Of a stretch of DNA of 64,000 nt, positions 39,001 through 52,500 are shown piece by piece. This stretch comes from Aradus depressus (Eukaryota > Arthropoda > Insecta > Hemiptera > Aradidae), in the NCBI GenBank assembly GCA_963662175.1, contig OY759222.1, forward strand, positions 8,367,222-8,431,221, in the 5' to 3' direction. The number at the start of each line of letters is the position of its first letter. Position 1 is the stretch's first letter. A program made the translations under genes and the position numbers. The notes below the pieces were generated by a model. The model was not told the origin of the DNA and ran no database searches. It saw nothing but the letters and a program-made list of their open reading frames with translations.

Positions 39001-39327
39001 AGGACACCGGTAGCTCAGACGTAGCGTGGTTGCTTACTGAGCCCAAGATTGCGGGTTCGAATCCCGGCCAAAGTCCTTTAGTTTTTTTTATCTTTGGAAG
39101 TGAAAACCCTGAGCACGCCGTCTTGCGTATAAGACGTTAAGCGAAGGTCTTGAGCCTGTAAAATGTCAGGTACTCGTTAAAGACCCGTACCCAAGATGGA
39201 TACAAATTTAGGTTAGGTACTACTACTCCCATAGTAGAGTCGGGCCACCGACAAAAGAGCGCTCTGGTAGTAAGCGATATGATCTAATAATTAAAGCCAG
39301 AACATGTGCCATAGTAACTAACTAACC
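39001..39327 (+). repeat. tRNA-derived SINE, full length
   Basis: Head AGGACACCGGTAGCTCAGAC and B box GCGGGTTCGAATCCCGGCC; diverged middle; tail ACTAACTAACC. Confidence 0.9.
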
Positions 39328-40002
39328 TATCTAGATGAAGTCAGGTAATGATTTTTTTTTTTTTTTATGTCTACTGTAAATTCTTTGGTGGGAGGCAATA
39401 ACAGTACAAGTCAAAAAAGTCAATTTTTCAGGAAAACAGAAAATGTTTTTTGCCACTGGACAAATTTTTTTGGAACTGCCAAAAAATTAGGACTACACTA
39501 CGTGAGAGACATTACCGACTTGGCCTCTTCTCACCACTTCTAGAGATTGACTTCACATTGTGAAATATGTAATAATACAGTTTTGGCCAAAAATGTACTG
39601 TACACTTTTTCCCGCCCATCAAAGAATTCACAAAGCTGAATGAAGTAAGACAATTTCATTGAAAGTAGAAATTCGTTTATTGTTTTTTTTTACGTTTATA
39701 GTACCTAGTTTTTTTTTAAATTCATTCAAATACTAAACAGCCAACGAATTATTTTTCGTAGATAGAACTCCCTCCCGGGGCCATGGATGTCGTAAATAAT
39801 TAGATAACACAGTGACATGGCTAATATGCATCGAAAATATGGCCAAAAAAAAAATATATATATATTTTCTTATGAATATACTAACTATTAAACATTTAGA
39901 TTAAATAAATAATTATGAATGAAAATATTTTGATATGGAAAACTATGTATAAAATATCTCAATATACCATTGCATTGTTTACTTTTGAGTTAGTTACTTA
40001 TT

Positions 40003-40215
40003 GTGACTCATGCCCGGGCTTTAACTACGAGGTCATATCGCATACTATAGCGCTCTTTTGTCACTCTGGTGGACTTGAGCTCGACTCTACTATGGGAGTA
40101 CTAAATTTTGCCTACTTAGGTTTATTCATCTAGGATAATGGTCTTTAACGAGCACCTGACGTCGTACAAGCACGGGATCATCGCTTAACGTTCCATCTGA
40201 AGGATTGTGTGCTCA
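40003..40215 (-). repeat. SINE, head truncated
   Basis: 3' two-thirds of the SINE from GACTCATGCCCGGGCTTTAA to the GTGTGCTCAAAA segment. Confidence 0.85.
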
Positions 40216-40857
40216 AAATTTAAATTATATACATGAACCGATATTAAATCTTAGAGTATTACTACTATCCACTTTGTCCGGTGGCTTTTCTATCCATGCC
40301 GTTTAATCTTAAGAACTCAACACATATGAAAATAATATTAATTTTGTTTTTTAAATAATAATAATAGAAGATTTATGAATATAAAATTCTTAATAATAAT
40401 AAATGGAATATATACATTTTTTAAATTATAAATATTATATATTTATATTTTCCTAAGATAAATCTTCCTTCACGACAATATTTCGCCGTGATTAATTGCC
40501 CCTTTCTTAGGTCATAATGTGCGAAATTAAGAAAGAAAAGTAATCTCAATAGAACTTAGAGGACATTGGTGGAGGACCTCTGCTGAAAGTAAACCAAGTA
40601 TGAATTAAAGGTTGATACCGCTGTAAAACACGCTGTGATATTAGGAAGGTACATGAAGCATCCCTCGTAACCCTGATGAGAGGGGCCGGGGATCAGTGAG
40701 TCTTGAAGAAGACGTTGGTACAGCCGCATTCTTGGAAGACCGGGGAGTGAGAGCCTGCAATCCTTCACGAGATCATGGAGCTGTCATCTCTTACTGTTCT
40801 TATCTCGGGCCTGATGATGGTTGGCACAGCATAGAAGAAGCTCCACTAGCCACTCTT

Positions 40858-41013
40858 GGGTCTTTAACGAGCTCCTGACATCGTACAGGCTTGGGATCAG
40901 CGCTAGACGTCCCATCCGAAGTACGGCGTGCAAGGTTTTCTCAGAGCCTCAGCCTGGTTTCGAACTCGCGATCTTGAGCTCAATATGCTACCTCTGAGCT
41001 ACCGTCGCCCTCG
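40858..41013 (-). repeat. SINE head and middle domain
   Basis: 5' half on the - strand; B box GGTTTCGAACTCGCGATCTT and A box side TGAGCTACCG are present, the tail is missing. Confidence 0.85.
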
Positions 41014-41280
41014 ATATTGGTAGTTGTCAGTCAAAAAAATCCAACTTTTAGTTACTAGTAACCCAAATTACAACTTAAGTTCACAATTCCGAAATTATTT
41101 TGGTGCATGGTAAATAATTACAGAGAATGTGTTTCTAAATATTTCTATTTTTACATTGTATTTTATTTTTTTTAATTTAGAATTTTTGATTTTTTGAAAA
41201 GGGATTTTACATGAAATATGTATCGCAATTTTTAATTAACTATCGTACAATTTACTAATAATAATTATTAATAAAATATC

Positions 41281-41612
41281 GTGCTTACTTACTGAACTCA
41301 TGATCGCAGGTTCGAAACAAAGCCGAGGCCATTACGTTTTTCATCTGGGAAGTGAAAAAAACTTGAGTACGCCGTGCTTCGGATGGGACGTTAAGCGATG
41401 GTCTCGAGCCTGTATGATGTAAGGTACTCGTTAAAGACCCCTACCCTAGATGACTAAAAATTAGGGTAGGAAAAATGTAGGACTACCATAGTAGAGTAGA
41501 ATAGAGCACCAGAATGACGAAAGAGCGCTCTTCTAGTAGGTCATCTGAACTCTTAGTTAAAGCCTATATTATGTTATTCTGTGGTTAAAGTCCGGGCATG
41601 ATACACAGTAAC
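41281..41612 (+). repeat. SINE, diverged
   Basis: Lacks the first bases of the head, keeps GCAGGTTCGAAACAAAGCCG and the middle domain; the end is rearranged, with a repeated AGTTAAAG segment. Confidence 0.85.
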
Positions 41613-41922
41613 AAAATAATAAAATATAGAAAGTAGACGACCCAACGGTATAAAAAAAATGTTTATTGCACACTTTTTAACTAATTTATTTTGTTTAATG
41701 CACATCATCGAAGCCATTAGTGCTTAATATCAAAACCCGATCGCTCACTTCTCTGTAAATTATTATGATTTTTTTTCCAATAAAATTATTTTTCACTTTT
41801 TTAAAAAGTTATCGATATCATGTACAGTTATGTCGACTGTTTCGCTTATCACTGAATTCATCGATTCATCACTTCGACATACCTTTGTTGTTGTTTTGAC
41901 AGTCGTCTTTATACTTATACAA

Positions 41923-44397
41923 ATGATGGATCTGAGTTCAGGTAAATCCTTAGATTATATCCTAGATATATATTCTGGAAATGCTACTTATATATCTAGA
42001 GATCATTTCACAATTTCATTTGCCAATTTTCCTTTATTCGTCTCTTTATTTTTTTGTACAGAGATTCCGATTTTTAACGGGTTCAATCACGACTAAATCT
42101 TTCGAATGATAGAAATATGCTTTAAATAAGTTTACTTAGATCTTATAATTTAGAGGTTATATACCATAGCAGCCGTTTTTATAATTAGTACCACTTCTTG
42201 TAAAATTCCTTCTAACAAATTAAAAAATAAATTATATATTTAAAGTTCATTTCACTGGATTCTTATTGTAGCTGCCTGTGTGATGCCATAATTTATTTAC
42301 GTTTTTAGGCCAAGAACAAGAAATAATTTACATAAAGCCAGATTTGTCCGAGGAAGACACATCTCTCAGTTTTGGTAAGTTCTGTATATTTAAGGCCAAA
42401 TTCAGAAATGAGGCTACAAATGATTTCTATATTTCTCCTTAAGTGCTGCGGAGACTCAGTGTCTGCGTAAGTAGCGAGTACTGTGATTTGTAGAGACTGA
42501 CGGACTTGAGGAATTCCAGATTTGATCTCCAAAAACCCTTAAAGTTTGTTTTCTCTAGGAATAATTTAAGTATTATGTGAGGGAAAGGTAATTTTTAAAC
42601 CTGTGTAGCAGGCCACTCAAAAGTAGAAAATCAATTTATGTTTCTGCAAAGTATTCATCAATTTCATTTCACAATTTAGTCTAATAAAGTAGTTGGCTAA
42701 TTTAAGTTCATAAAGTTTCGCATACATACTTCTTTGCCGCCCACTTCTATTCTTCAGAGCAAATTGCCAACATGAAAATTACGATGAATATTCTCAGGAA
42801 CGGTACTGATTGTCTACTTTTGAGTAGGTACATAATAAAAGTGCATAAACTATTAAAATCATCTTCCTATCGATTATCGGTATTTAAAAATATTTTTGTT
42901 TAACCTATTAGATAATGAGATATTGATGAAGCCAATAAGCAAATGCAAACAATGAGACAGCTGACTTCAGCCGATCGATTGAAATTACTTTCTCTTTTCC
43001 CGTAAATTTCATAACGTAGTTGTTTGGTGTTGCCTACTTGCGACAGTAGGGAAGAGTCCATCTACAGGGGAACGGTACACAAAAACGCGCCTCTGCCCAT
43101 ATCTTGACGTGATTTTTGACTTCTCTTTTCTCTAGTATTTATCTTCTTATTACAGTTCTATCTTTAAAAATATATATTTTTTTCTGTTGCAGATGTTACT
43201 CTGGAGACAGTCTGGTTGATATGTTTTCATTGCGGCCATGTATCTGTCAGCTTCGGCAGACTTAGGAAACATATTGTTCAGAAGCACATAAGACTCATCA
43301 CTCCACAACTAGACACATTTCGGAGAATGGAGGACAGTAACATAAGCCCTTCGGAGGAAAATGTACGAAAAACATTCCAATTTAACCTCTATAGCTATGT
43401 TAGTAGAGGATCTGGTAACTTGAAGAGACATATGTTGATACATACTGAAGAGAAACCGTTTCAATGTAAGCTATGTAGTTACAGTTGTAGGGATGCCAAC
43501 AGTTTGAAGAAACATTTGCTGATACATAAAGGGGAGAAAACACTCCAATGTAACTTACGTAGTTACATTTGTGAGCAGTCGAGCTATTTGAAGAAACATA
43601 TCTTGAAGCATTCAGAAGAAAACTCTTTCCAATGTAAGTTGTGTAGCTACAGATGTCGTACTTCTGGCAATTTGAAAATACATACGCTAAAACATGCAGA
43701 TGGAGAGTTATTCCAATGTAAGTTGTGTAGCTACAGTTGTAGAGAATCAGGCAGTTTTAAGAGGCATATGTTGATACATGTTGAAGGTAAACTATTCCAG
43801 TGTAACTTGTGCAGTTATAGTTGTAGAGAATTTGGCGTTTTGCAAATGCATAAATTGATACATAAGGGTGAGAAACCTTTCCGATGTAAGTTGTGCAGTT
43901 ACAGTTGTCGACAGTCTAGCCATTTGAAAAAACATATCTTACTGCATACTGGACAGAAATCGTTCCCATGCCATCTATGTAACTATGTAAGTAGAGAATC
44001 TTGTAACTTGAAGAGGCATATGTTGATACATAACAGTGAGAATCCTTTCCAATGTCAATTGTGTAGATACAGTTGTAGGGATTCTAGCAGTTTGAAGAAA
44101 CATTTGCTAATACACAATGGGGAGAAACCACTCCAGTGTAAATTGTGTAGTTACAGTTGTAGACAGTCCGGCCAACTGAAGAACCATATCTTGAACCATA
44201 GTGGAAAGAAACCGTTCCAATGTAAGTTGTGTAGCTATAGTTGTAGACAGTCTAGCCATTTGAAGAAACATTTCCTGATACACACGGGGGAGAAACCATT
44301 CCAGTGTGAGTTGTGTAGCTACAGTTGTAGAGATTCATCTAATTTGAAGAGGCATATGTTGAGCATGCATAACGATGGGAAACCGCAGCAAACTTAG
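41923..44397 (+). CDS. C2H2 zinc-finger protein, three exons
   Basis: Probable DNA-binding nuclear protein with many tandem C2H2 fingers. Exons 41923-41941 (MMDLSSG start), 42309-42374 (acidic QEQEIIYIKPDLSEEDTSLS) and 43193-44397 join in phase (each split codon is 1+2 bases) with GTAAAT and GTAAGT donors and TTTTTAG and GTTGCAG acceptors, giving 429 residues. One finger (CFHCGHV...H) is separated by a linker from a tandem array of 12 units near 20-23 residues, most with FQCKLCSYSCR and KKH/KRH. The first unit of the array lacks both Cys and the third has Arg for the second Cys, so about 10 of the 12 look functional. An in-frame ATG at 41830 would add a hydrophobic leader unusual for this family, so 41923 is preferred. 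AATAAA at 44495, about 100 bp after the stop, is a good polyadenylation signal. Confidence 0.88.
42309..42374 (+). CDS. Zinc-finger gene exon 2
   Basis: A 66-bp exon too short to be seen as an open reading frame. It joins the G left at the end of 41941 (TCA G) to GC CAA and hands a final G to the AT at 43193 (GAT, Asp). The content is acidic, typical of the linker ahead of finger arrays. Donor GTAAGT at 42375. Confidence 0.8.
43193..44397 (+). CDS. Zinc-finger gene exon 3 (finger array)
   Basis: Acceptor GTTGCAG ends at 43192. The exon holds all the fingers. Fingers 4 to 12 of the array share the frame FQCxLCSYSCRxSxxLKxHxLxH, so the array has probably been partly homogenised by internal duplication. 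Linkers vary from the TGEKP type to HSGKKPF, HNSENPF and HVEGKLF. Ends with a basic tail and TAG at 44395-44397. Confidence 0.92.
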
Positions 44398-44494
44398 GAA
44401 ATCGATTATTATGAAACATGTACCAGACACAACCACTGTGCAGATACTGACGTGGCTGGCACCCAACAAGTAGAGTTGAGCAGTAGTTGATCCT

Positions 44495-44500
44495 AATAAA
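44495..44500 (+). terminator. Polyadenylation signal of the zinc-finger gene
   Basis: AATAAA 97 bp after the stop, followed by GTGAAAAAAA. The next notable sequence is a poly-C run at about 44559-44576. Confidence 0.65.
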
Positions 44501-44849
44501 GTGAAAAAAACAACTTCTTCAGCTCAAATTGTTTTTATATTCCAAGTTTCCTTTATCCCCCCCCCCCCCCCCCCCCTCCCCATGTCTCATTTAGCAGAAA
44601 ATCGGGTTATTGCGAGCTATTACTACTTATTCACAATTAATACATTTTTACTTCACCTATTTGTATCACTTCAAGTATTTTGCTCTGGACGTATCTCAAA
44701 ATGTCCGAAGGAGCGAGGTTTCTCATTATTATCCTGAATTTTCTTTTTCGGAGTATCAATCGTCCAATTAACGACACTCCCATTTTCTTTCATTGGATAG
44801 AGTAATCAAAGCTACCATTCCATTTTAGTTAAATATTTATTTATTATAG

Positions 44850-45102
44850 GCTCCGGTGGACATGAGCCTGACTCTACTATGAGAGTCCTAAATGCCTATT
44901 CAGGTTTATTCACCTAGGGTACTTTAACGAGTACTTAATATAGCACAGGCTTGGGACCATCTCTTAACGTCTCGTCCGAGGGACGGCATGCTCAAGATTT
45001 TTTCACCTTCCAGTTAAAAACCTAAGAGCCTCGGCTGGGTTTCGAACCCGCGATCCTAAGTTCAGTAGGCTAGCAAGCTACTTCTGAGCTACAGACGCCC
45101 TA
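44850..45102 (-). repeat. SINE, tail truncated
   Basis: Head to mid-3' part on the - strand just after the zinc-finger gene; ends at CTGAGCTACAGACGCC. Confidence 0.87.
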
Positions 45103-45104
45103 AA

Positions 45105-46280
45105 TTATTTTGGTTAGTTTTTCCTAGGTCCCCTGGATTTGCTATCAAAAAAGTACTATAATAGTAAAACGTTTATCCCAGAAAAGTGTTAACTGCTGAG
45201 AAGTCAGACTTGTTACAGAAATTCGTGAGTACTCACTCAGCCTGTGTTGAGGACTCATGGAAAGGTGCAATGAAGAAAATCAGCCAAAAAGTTATTACTA
45301 TGTTAAAATTCTTGCATTTTCTTAGGGAAAGTAATTTATTCCCACATAAAAACACTTCCTGGCTTAGAGAAATTCCGCCAAGCATCCACCTACAAATAGA
45401 AGTAAAAAAAGATGTCTTCTTCTATCACAGCTCAGAAGATATGCTATATCGAAAGACATCTCTTGTCTGTGACATTCATTGATGTGTCCTCATCAGCGAG
45501 GTATCCCACATTATCACACGATAAAAGCTGTTTACATGAGCTTGTTCTTCAAAATCATTAATAAAGCTTCAAAAAAATTAAATAAAAATATAATTAAAAA
45601 ACCAGGCTACGAAAAAGATAAAAAGTGGTGTGAGATATACACTCAGGTATCTATTAGCTATTCACTATAAAATAGTTACAAAAATTACACTAACGTTTAA
45701 AATGCCATAGTCGAACGTAATGAAACAACTGGGTACATATAGTCCGGCACCCGACTACGACATTCTAACGTTACTGATCTGTTTCCTTAAGTATTTCTCA
45801 CAATAACTAAAAGAGATATGTATATGTCACGCCAGCTGTTGTAAATCAATAAAATACCTGGGCTTTCCTTTTCTCGTAGTCGAGTTTTTTATTTGTTAAT
45901 TATTAATATAAATAATTTCGAATGATGTTGCTCTAATATTCAAGAGTTTACCTTAGACTCCCCCCCCCCCCCCCATCTTCCTCAAATTTAAGTTGACATG
46001 CTTCACTGAGCTTTTTGAAGAATATTTCTGTTCGGTTGATGTCCTTTTAATTATCTACTTCAAATTACATTCATTCCTAATATAGTATATAAGTACAGTT
46101 GTGTAAAGCTACGCTTCAATATCTCGTTATTGAATCCCAACTGGAGCCTTATATCTAATCAATTCAAAACAAATCGATTATCTTCATTGTTCTACTTTTA
46201 TCTATTTTGTTATTGTTGGGAAAGTCTGAAGGTTACAGTTCTGTTATATGGTTTGGTTTTTAAAGAAAGAATAATAAATT
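45105..46280. other. Intergenic region before HEXD
   Basis: Contains a 98-codon frame at 45186-45482 (GTG start; KSDLLQKFVSTHSACVEDSW, VKKDVFFYHSSEDMLYRKTS), of protein-like composition but no recognised family and no splice support. A poly-C run lies at about 45961-45974. The HEXD promoter should be near its right end, but no core element is clear. Confidence 0.35.
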
Positions 46281-46281
46281 T

Positions 46282-46585
46282 ATGTACATGGCAAACAACA
46301 GAAAAATTTGGAAAACGAGGAAGCTATTGCAACTAATACTTTCTATTGTACTAATTCTGGTCCTGGTTGTTGTTATATACAGGAGCAAGGAAGGGGTACA
46401 ACTGGATAATGGTAAAGAAATACAAATTGCTTTAGCAAGAACTCATCTTGGTTTACACAATGGTGGAGTAAGAGTTACGCAGGATGATGTACTGTTCAAA
46501 CCTGCTGGACTACCTTCATTCAAACCTCTCCCAGCATCCTTCATCAAAGTACTTGGAGCCGAAGAAGATAAAGATGTTTTCGAAG
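46282..46585 (+). CDS. HEXD: HEXD exon 1: membrane anchor and stem
   Basis: Starts at ATG 46282 (a second ATG at 46288 is in frame) after an in-frame stop. It encodes a short basic cytosolic tail, a run of Leu/Ile/Val ([18 protein letters not shown]), and a luminal stem ending EEDKDVFE. Donor GTAACT at 46586, phase 1. Confidence 0.8.
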
Positions 46586-49500
46586 GTAACTCTTTTTTGT
46601 TTTTTTCTCGAGGGCTTATTAAATGGTCAACTGAAACACATTTAAGACTAATAGTACCAGACGAATTACTTCCAGATGTATTTTCGTTTTTATTAATACT
46701 AGCATTTTCGAATCCTCCCCTTAGAGATGTGTTAGGTAAGATGTATTTAAAAGATTAATTGCATTCTCTATTTTTTATTGGGGCAACGCCAAAGTAAACC
46801 TACCCACTTCTTTCAAGATAAAAAAATTGAAAATAGTCAAAAGGCTTAGCTAAACTAATGCGATTCATAGAAACTCCCAAATGGTACCGGTAGCTCAGTG
46901 GTATGCTTGCTTACTGAGCTCAAGATCGCGGGTTCGAAACCCGGCTCTTAGTTTATTTTATCTGGGAGGTAAAAAAACTTGAGTATGCTGTCCTTCGGAT
47001 GGGATGTTAAGCGATGGTCCCGAGCCTGTACGATGTCAGGTACTCACGCTTTGGTAGTAGGATATGACGTAGTTAAACCCCGGGCATGAGTCATAATAAC
47101 TAATTAGAAGCTATGTCATGAAATTAGTAGGTGGGCTCTGTGTTGACTGGGAATAACTAAGTATAGAATTGTATGCATCATGACTGATAGAGTCAGCAGT
47201 TTCTTTACAATGTCGAGGTACAGTCCTCTAAAGAAGAAATACAGTATTTGCCCGACGTTTCGAAAACTTTTTTAGTTCTTCAGGGCCTTATAATGACCTG
47301 AGTGGAAGTGTGTGGTTTGTGTCTGATAGTGAATGTATCATACTCAGAGTTCACTATCCGACACAAACACAAACTTCCTTCACCACAAACATCCACTCAA
47401 ATCATTATATAGGTCCTGAAGAGTTTTTTCTTTTTAAGACAGAACCTCGACTTCCCTCAGTATTGTTATGCATCGTGGTTGGTAAAACATCCTCACTTCT
47501 CCACAACAAAATCGCTCCTCTCTTCTCTACTAACCGCATTCTTTTTTTTCGGGTGTACCGTCCGCAGCGTAGAGGGGAAATAGGTATTTTTTAATTTGTA
47601 TTTAAACTATATCCATGGTGCTAAGGCCGGTTGTAGGACCCGGCCACTCGCCGGAGCGATCGGTTGTGTCCTCCTAGGCTGTGTTACGGCACCCAGCGGT
47701 TATCCCCGGAACCACGTTATCCTGCCTTCTTAACCCTCCGCCAGGAGGCGACGAATCGACTGAACTCAAGGTAATCAGCCTCACTCATCAGCTTCCGAAG
47801 GTTCTGTCCCAGGTACGATCCTGTCCGGCGTATCAACTCCACCCTAGGCATTCGAGAACTACGTGTTCTGCAGTCTCAACGCCGCCACACGAGCAGTTCG
47901 GGCTGTCCTTCTTTTTGAAAAAAAAAAAGACCTTGGAGTTGAAATCCCTGTGACCCGATAGTATCTGGGACCTCCAATGGTCCGGCTTTATCCAAATAAT
48001 GCGATATACAATCTTACCAACCGGAGGAGGTATAAAGCGTGTAACTCAAGTTTTCTGTTTTTGTGTCCTGTAGAAGATGTCTCGGAGATGGGGTTTGAGG
48101 GTGAACGGATTGTCCACTTGGACCTGAAGGGTGCACCTCCCAAAGTGAGCTACCTGGCAGAGCTGTTCCCCTTCATCAGAAGGATGGGCGCCACGGGGGT
48201 CCTCCTCGAGTACGAAGACATGTTCCCCTACTCCACTCTGGATGTTGCCGCCAACAATGCATACTCCACTGAAGAGATCGCACACATTTTGAAATTAGCC
48301 AAACAACATTCACTTGATGTTATACCATTAATTCAAACTTTTGGCCATATGGAATTTGTTTTAAAACTTGAAAAATATATGCATTTGAGAGAAGATAAAA
48401 AGTATCCTCAGGTATCTATAATTTGTATTTTAAAACTTTATGTTCTGATAATTAGGATCCGGAAGACCACATATTGACTTATTTTTACTTTCCCAGCTTT
48501 ACGAAGTATAGGAGAAGTTATGTAATCGGTCAGAAATTCTATGTTCAGTTTTCACTGGATTCTAACAATGAAAATAAAATTTCCTATGCATGGTGTCTAT
48601 GAACACGATAACTCCCGATAGAATGAATGTATCGACACCAAATTTTATATATGTATCCAGAACCCCATAAGAACGATACCTATTAGGTTTCAGCCATATC
48701 TGTCAAACAGAAGGGGGCATAGCGAGTCAACTATTGATTTTTATCCAAACGGTCGAATTATTTTGAAGGGAGAGCGAAAACTTAATTAATTTGTGGTGGG
48801 GAAGTTCAGTGATTCAACGAAGACTATTTTTCAGAACTTTTTTTAAGTATTTCCGCCATGAACTCATTAAGATGTGAAATAACTTTTCACAATAAAAAAT
48901 TGCTCTAACCGGATAAGCGAATATTACTTATAAAGTGTACTTCCCCACCTCGGTTAACCAACTAAGTTTTTTCTCTCCCATTCGGCCGAATTGGTTGAAA
49001 ATCAATAGGTGACTTACTCGGTGTCTTCTGAAACCTCATTCAAAATTTTGTGTCGATACATTCATTACATCGCCAATATTCGTCAGGAATATTCAGTTAA
49101 GCCCCCTCCCCTTCTCTTCGGTCAATGGCCTAAAAACCGTGAACCGTTCTGGATACACATATAAAATTTCGTGTCAATATGTTCATTCTATCGGATGTTA
49201 TCAGGTTCACAGACAAACAGGATTTTTTTTTTTTTTTTTCATTGTTGGATATGAATCTGAAAAAATATAATTCTTGTGAAAACTCCGTAATTGACATAAT
49301 AAATCTATAAATACATAACTATCCCTTTGGTATTTTATCTGGGAGATGAAAAATTTTTGAGCATGCCGTCCTTCGGATGGGACTTTAAGCGATGGTCCCT
49401 GGCCTGTGCGATGTCAGGTATTCGTTAAAGACCTTTACACTATGTTACTAAACTCTGGGCAGGCAAACTTTAAGACTCCCACAATAGTCAGCCTCATGTC

Positions 49501-52500
49501 CAACAGAGCGACAAGAGAGTGCTCTGGTACTATGATAGTAATAACAAAACAACGTATTTTTTTTTTAATGACTAACATTTATAAATATGTCCCTTTTTAC
49601 TACCTACTGATCCGCCCTTCTGCTATGTATAATTTTTTTATTTTTTTTTCTATAGGCTATATGTCCATCCAAAAATGAATCTCTTATTCTTCTGTACTCA
49701 ATGATAGACGACATTTTGGAGACACATAAAGAAATTAAATACTTCCATATAGGTTGCGATGAAGTTTACCAGCTGGGATTGTGTAATGATTGTAAAGAAG
49801 TCATTAAAAAAAACAGATGGACCAATAAAGAATTATTTTTGAACCATGTTTCCAAATTAGCAAGGTATGAAGTTATTTTAATGGAGGTTCGCGTATGGTG
49901 GATTTATAATAATCTATTGACAATTGTATGTATTACTTACAGGTTACCTGGCCTGTTAATGTTATAAAGACACTTTTCTGTAATTTGTATTATATTAAAA
50001 TTGAAATGTTACAGGGAAATGTGTTAGGGTCAGACACTGTGGAGTTCCATAGATTAGCAATGCCTTGTTTTGCTAATAAATCTACATTTAGTTAATAAAT
50101 GGTTCTGTAATATATGCCTAAGCCATGATGGTTCAACGATTTCATAGTTTTGAAAATCCTTTTTATAATATAAATAGTATTTATACCGAAGATTCGGTTT
50201 CGGCCAAAAAATCTAGTCTCGGCCATAGTTTCGGTTTCGGCCAAAAATCAGCCGAAACTCAGTTTTCGTGACTTGTCGTGCGTCGTTCGACTAACTTCGG
50301 ATGTAGCCTACGTGGTGAAAATGTAGATAAACTATTTTTCTTAGCGTATAACATAAAACTTTTTAACTATGAATTCTAAAATTAATTAGTAATCTAATAA
50401 TAATATTTCGTTTTTTTCTTTTGATTTTATAACTGTTTTTTTTTTTTTTTTTAATTAAGTAATTACTTGATAGTCGTACAAATTATTGTAATCCTTGTTA
50501 AGACTGCTAATTAGGTAACTCTTTAATCACCAAGTGCTAAATACAAGATCTCAGTAAAAAATAAATTAATCTTAAGAATATTGTGAACACAATTAAAATA
50601 GGTACTTACTTAATAAAGGAGTCGGTACTTTATATCTAATCTAAGTGTTGATTTTTAACAAAGTTTACTTACAAGGGTAGGTTTTTACTTTATATGTTTA
50701 TTATTTTTGTTCATGTTAAATTGTTAATGTAACATAAATAAATAGCTATTTTTGTTACATACTTCAATTATTGTTTTTTATTTCATTTAACACGAGTTAA
50801 CTGTCTGTAGGTAGGTGTATGTGTAAAAAATACACTAAATTTCAGTATACAATTGAAATTTTAACATGTCTAAATAAGTCTCAGGTTTCGGACGAAACTG
50901 AGACCGAGGCCGAAGATTCGGTTTCGGTTTCGGCTGAAAATCCTGTTTCCGTCGGTCACTAATAAATACTGTCCAGAGAATAAAAACATACAAAAGACAT
51001 TGAACAAAATTAGCAAATAATTAATTTTTATGTAGATCTTTTTACCTAAATAACTATTTATAATAATAAACAATATGATTTAAAATTGAATAAAATTATA
51101 TTATTATATCGCCTTATTGAGGTCGTTAATTTAATGAAAATAATTTAGATGAAATATTTAAAATTTACTTTTCATACATAATGTAGTCTATTTGTGAGTG
51201 TGTAACGTAATCTTGTGTACAAATATTTTGTTTTTTGGTTCCCCAATGAGGGGGTGGCTCCGTTTTTGAGTTATTAGGTAACAGACAGACAGTCACACAA
51301 AGTTTAGACTTTATGTATAAAGATGGGTATAACAGTGAATTTTCGTAGTAAATTAATATTTTTTATTGGTCTTTAATATGTCTTAATTTATTTTCCACAT
51401 TTGTTTTTAGATATATTGATAACAAAAGTAATGGAAAGGTGAAACCTCTGATTTGGGACGATGAACTAAGAAGTTTGTCTCTGGAAGATCTTGAGGAGTG
51501 GAAGATGGGAGAGTTGGTAGAACCGGTCGTCTGGAAGTATACCGCTGACGTTGAAGCATACTTGACTCACGAGATATGGGACAAGTGAGACATAAATATT
51601 GTTATTAAATGTAATAATACGATAATTATATCAAATTAAAATTTATATACATATTATAAATATCGATCATGCGAAGCCGGCCTGTATTGGAATGACTTAA
51701 ACATTACGTTATTGGAGTGAAGTTTTATGTCATTTCATATAACGCGATTTGGACGTCATCTGACACCTTATTTCTTTGCATTATTTCAAGTTACAAAGTA
51801 GTTTTTCATAGGCAAATCATATTTATTTTGCTATAATTTTTTTGATTGTACAAAAAAATTAAAACAGCTTTTTTCCCCTGAATTTGGTTTAGCAACCATA
51901 AACGTTGTTCACATATTTCGCTGCTAAAAAAGAGAAAATTATAAAGAGGATAATTACTATCATATTCAGGAATTATGACATACTATATTATTCATTTGTT
52001 CATTTATTATGATTAACTTTAATAGTGTTCATACTTATCAAGAATTAGAACATTCTTCTTTAAACTGTTTATCTTCTTCTTCTTCTTTCCTTACCTAGGT
52101 GCGAGTGAACCTCGGTCCACCTCTTCTCTCCGTCTCTGTCCTAGCGAGCGACCTCATTTCAGCCGTTGTCCTGCCCCAGTCTCTGGATATACTCCAGATA
52201 CTGTACCCGGGGCCTCCCGCCTGATCTCCTTCCTACCGTTCTTGCTTCCATGATCTTCCTGGGTCCCTGCACACCTGTCCTATCTAATTTTGTTGCCTCT
52301 TCCCCATTATTGGAACCTGAAGTTGCTCACGGATCCTCTCGTTCCTTGCGCAGTCTCTCTCTTTGTTTTACGAACTATTCTGCGGAGGAATTTCATTTCA
52401 GCAGCGTGTGTGTTCTTATCCAGAGCAGTACAACTTCTAGTTTATCTCTTGTTCTAAACAATTTCAAACTAAGTAGTACACTACACAGAGCTTATAATAT

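Larger units (their letters stand above)
39340..41280. other. Intergenic region with SINE pieces
   Basis: Apart from the SINE fragments, 40555-40855 is a GC-rich block with an open frame (SLEEDVGTAAFLEDRGV, GAVISYCSYLGPDDGWH) that I cannot place; it may be a transposon relic. The rest is AT-rich and featureless. Confidence 0.4.

Noticed and set aside
41830..41922. Upstream in-frame ATG of the zinc-finger gene
   Set aside because: It would add a hydrophobic leader (FVVVLTVVFILIQ) to a nuclear protein; more likely 5' untranslated. It cannot be excluded without cDNA.
45186..45482. 98-residue hypothetical protein gene
   Set aside because: GTG start, no splice signals and no recognised domain; kept as a note in the region description, not as a gene.
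46883..46945. tRNA gene
   Set aside because: A box and B box are present but there is no acceptor stem pairing; the sequence continues into the SINE body. The same applies to all other heads.
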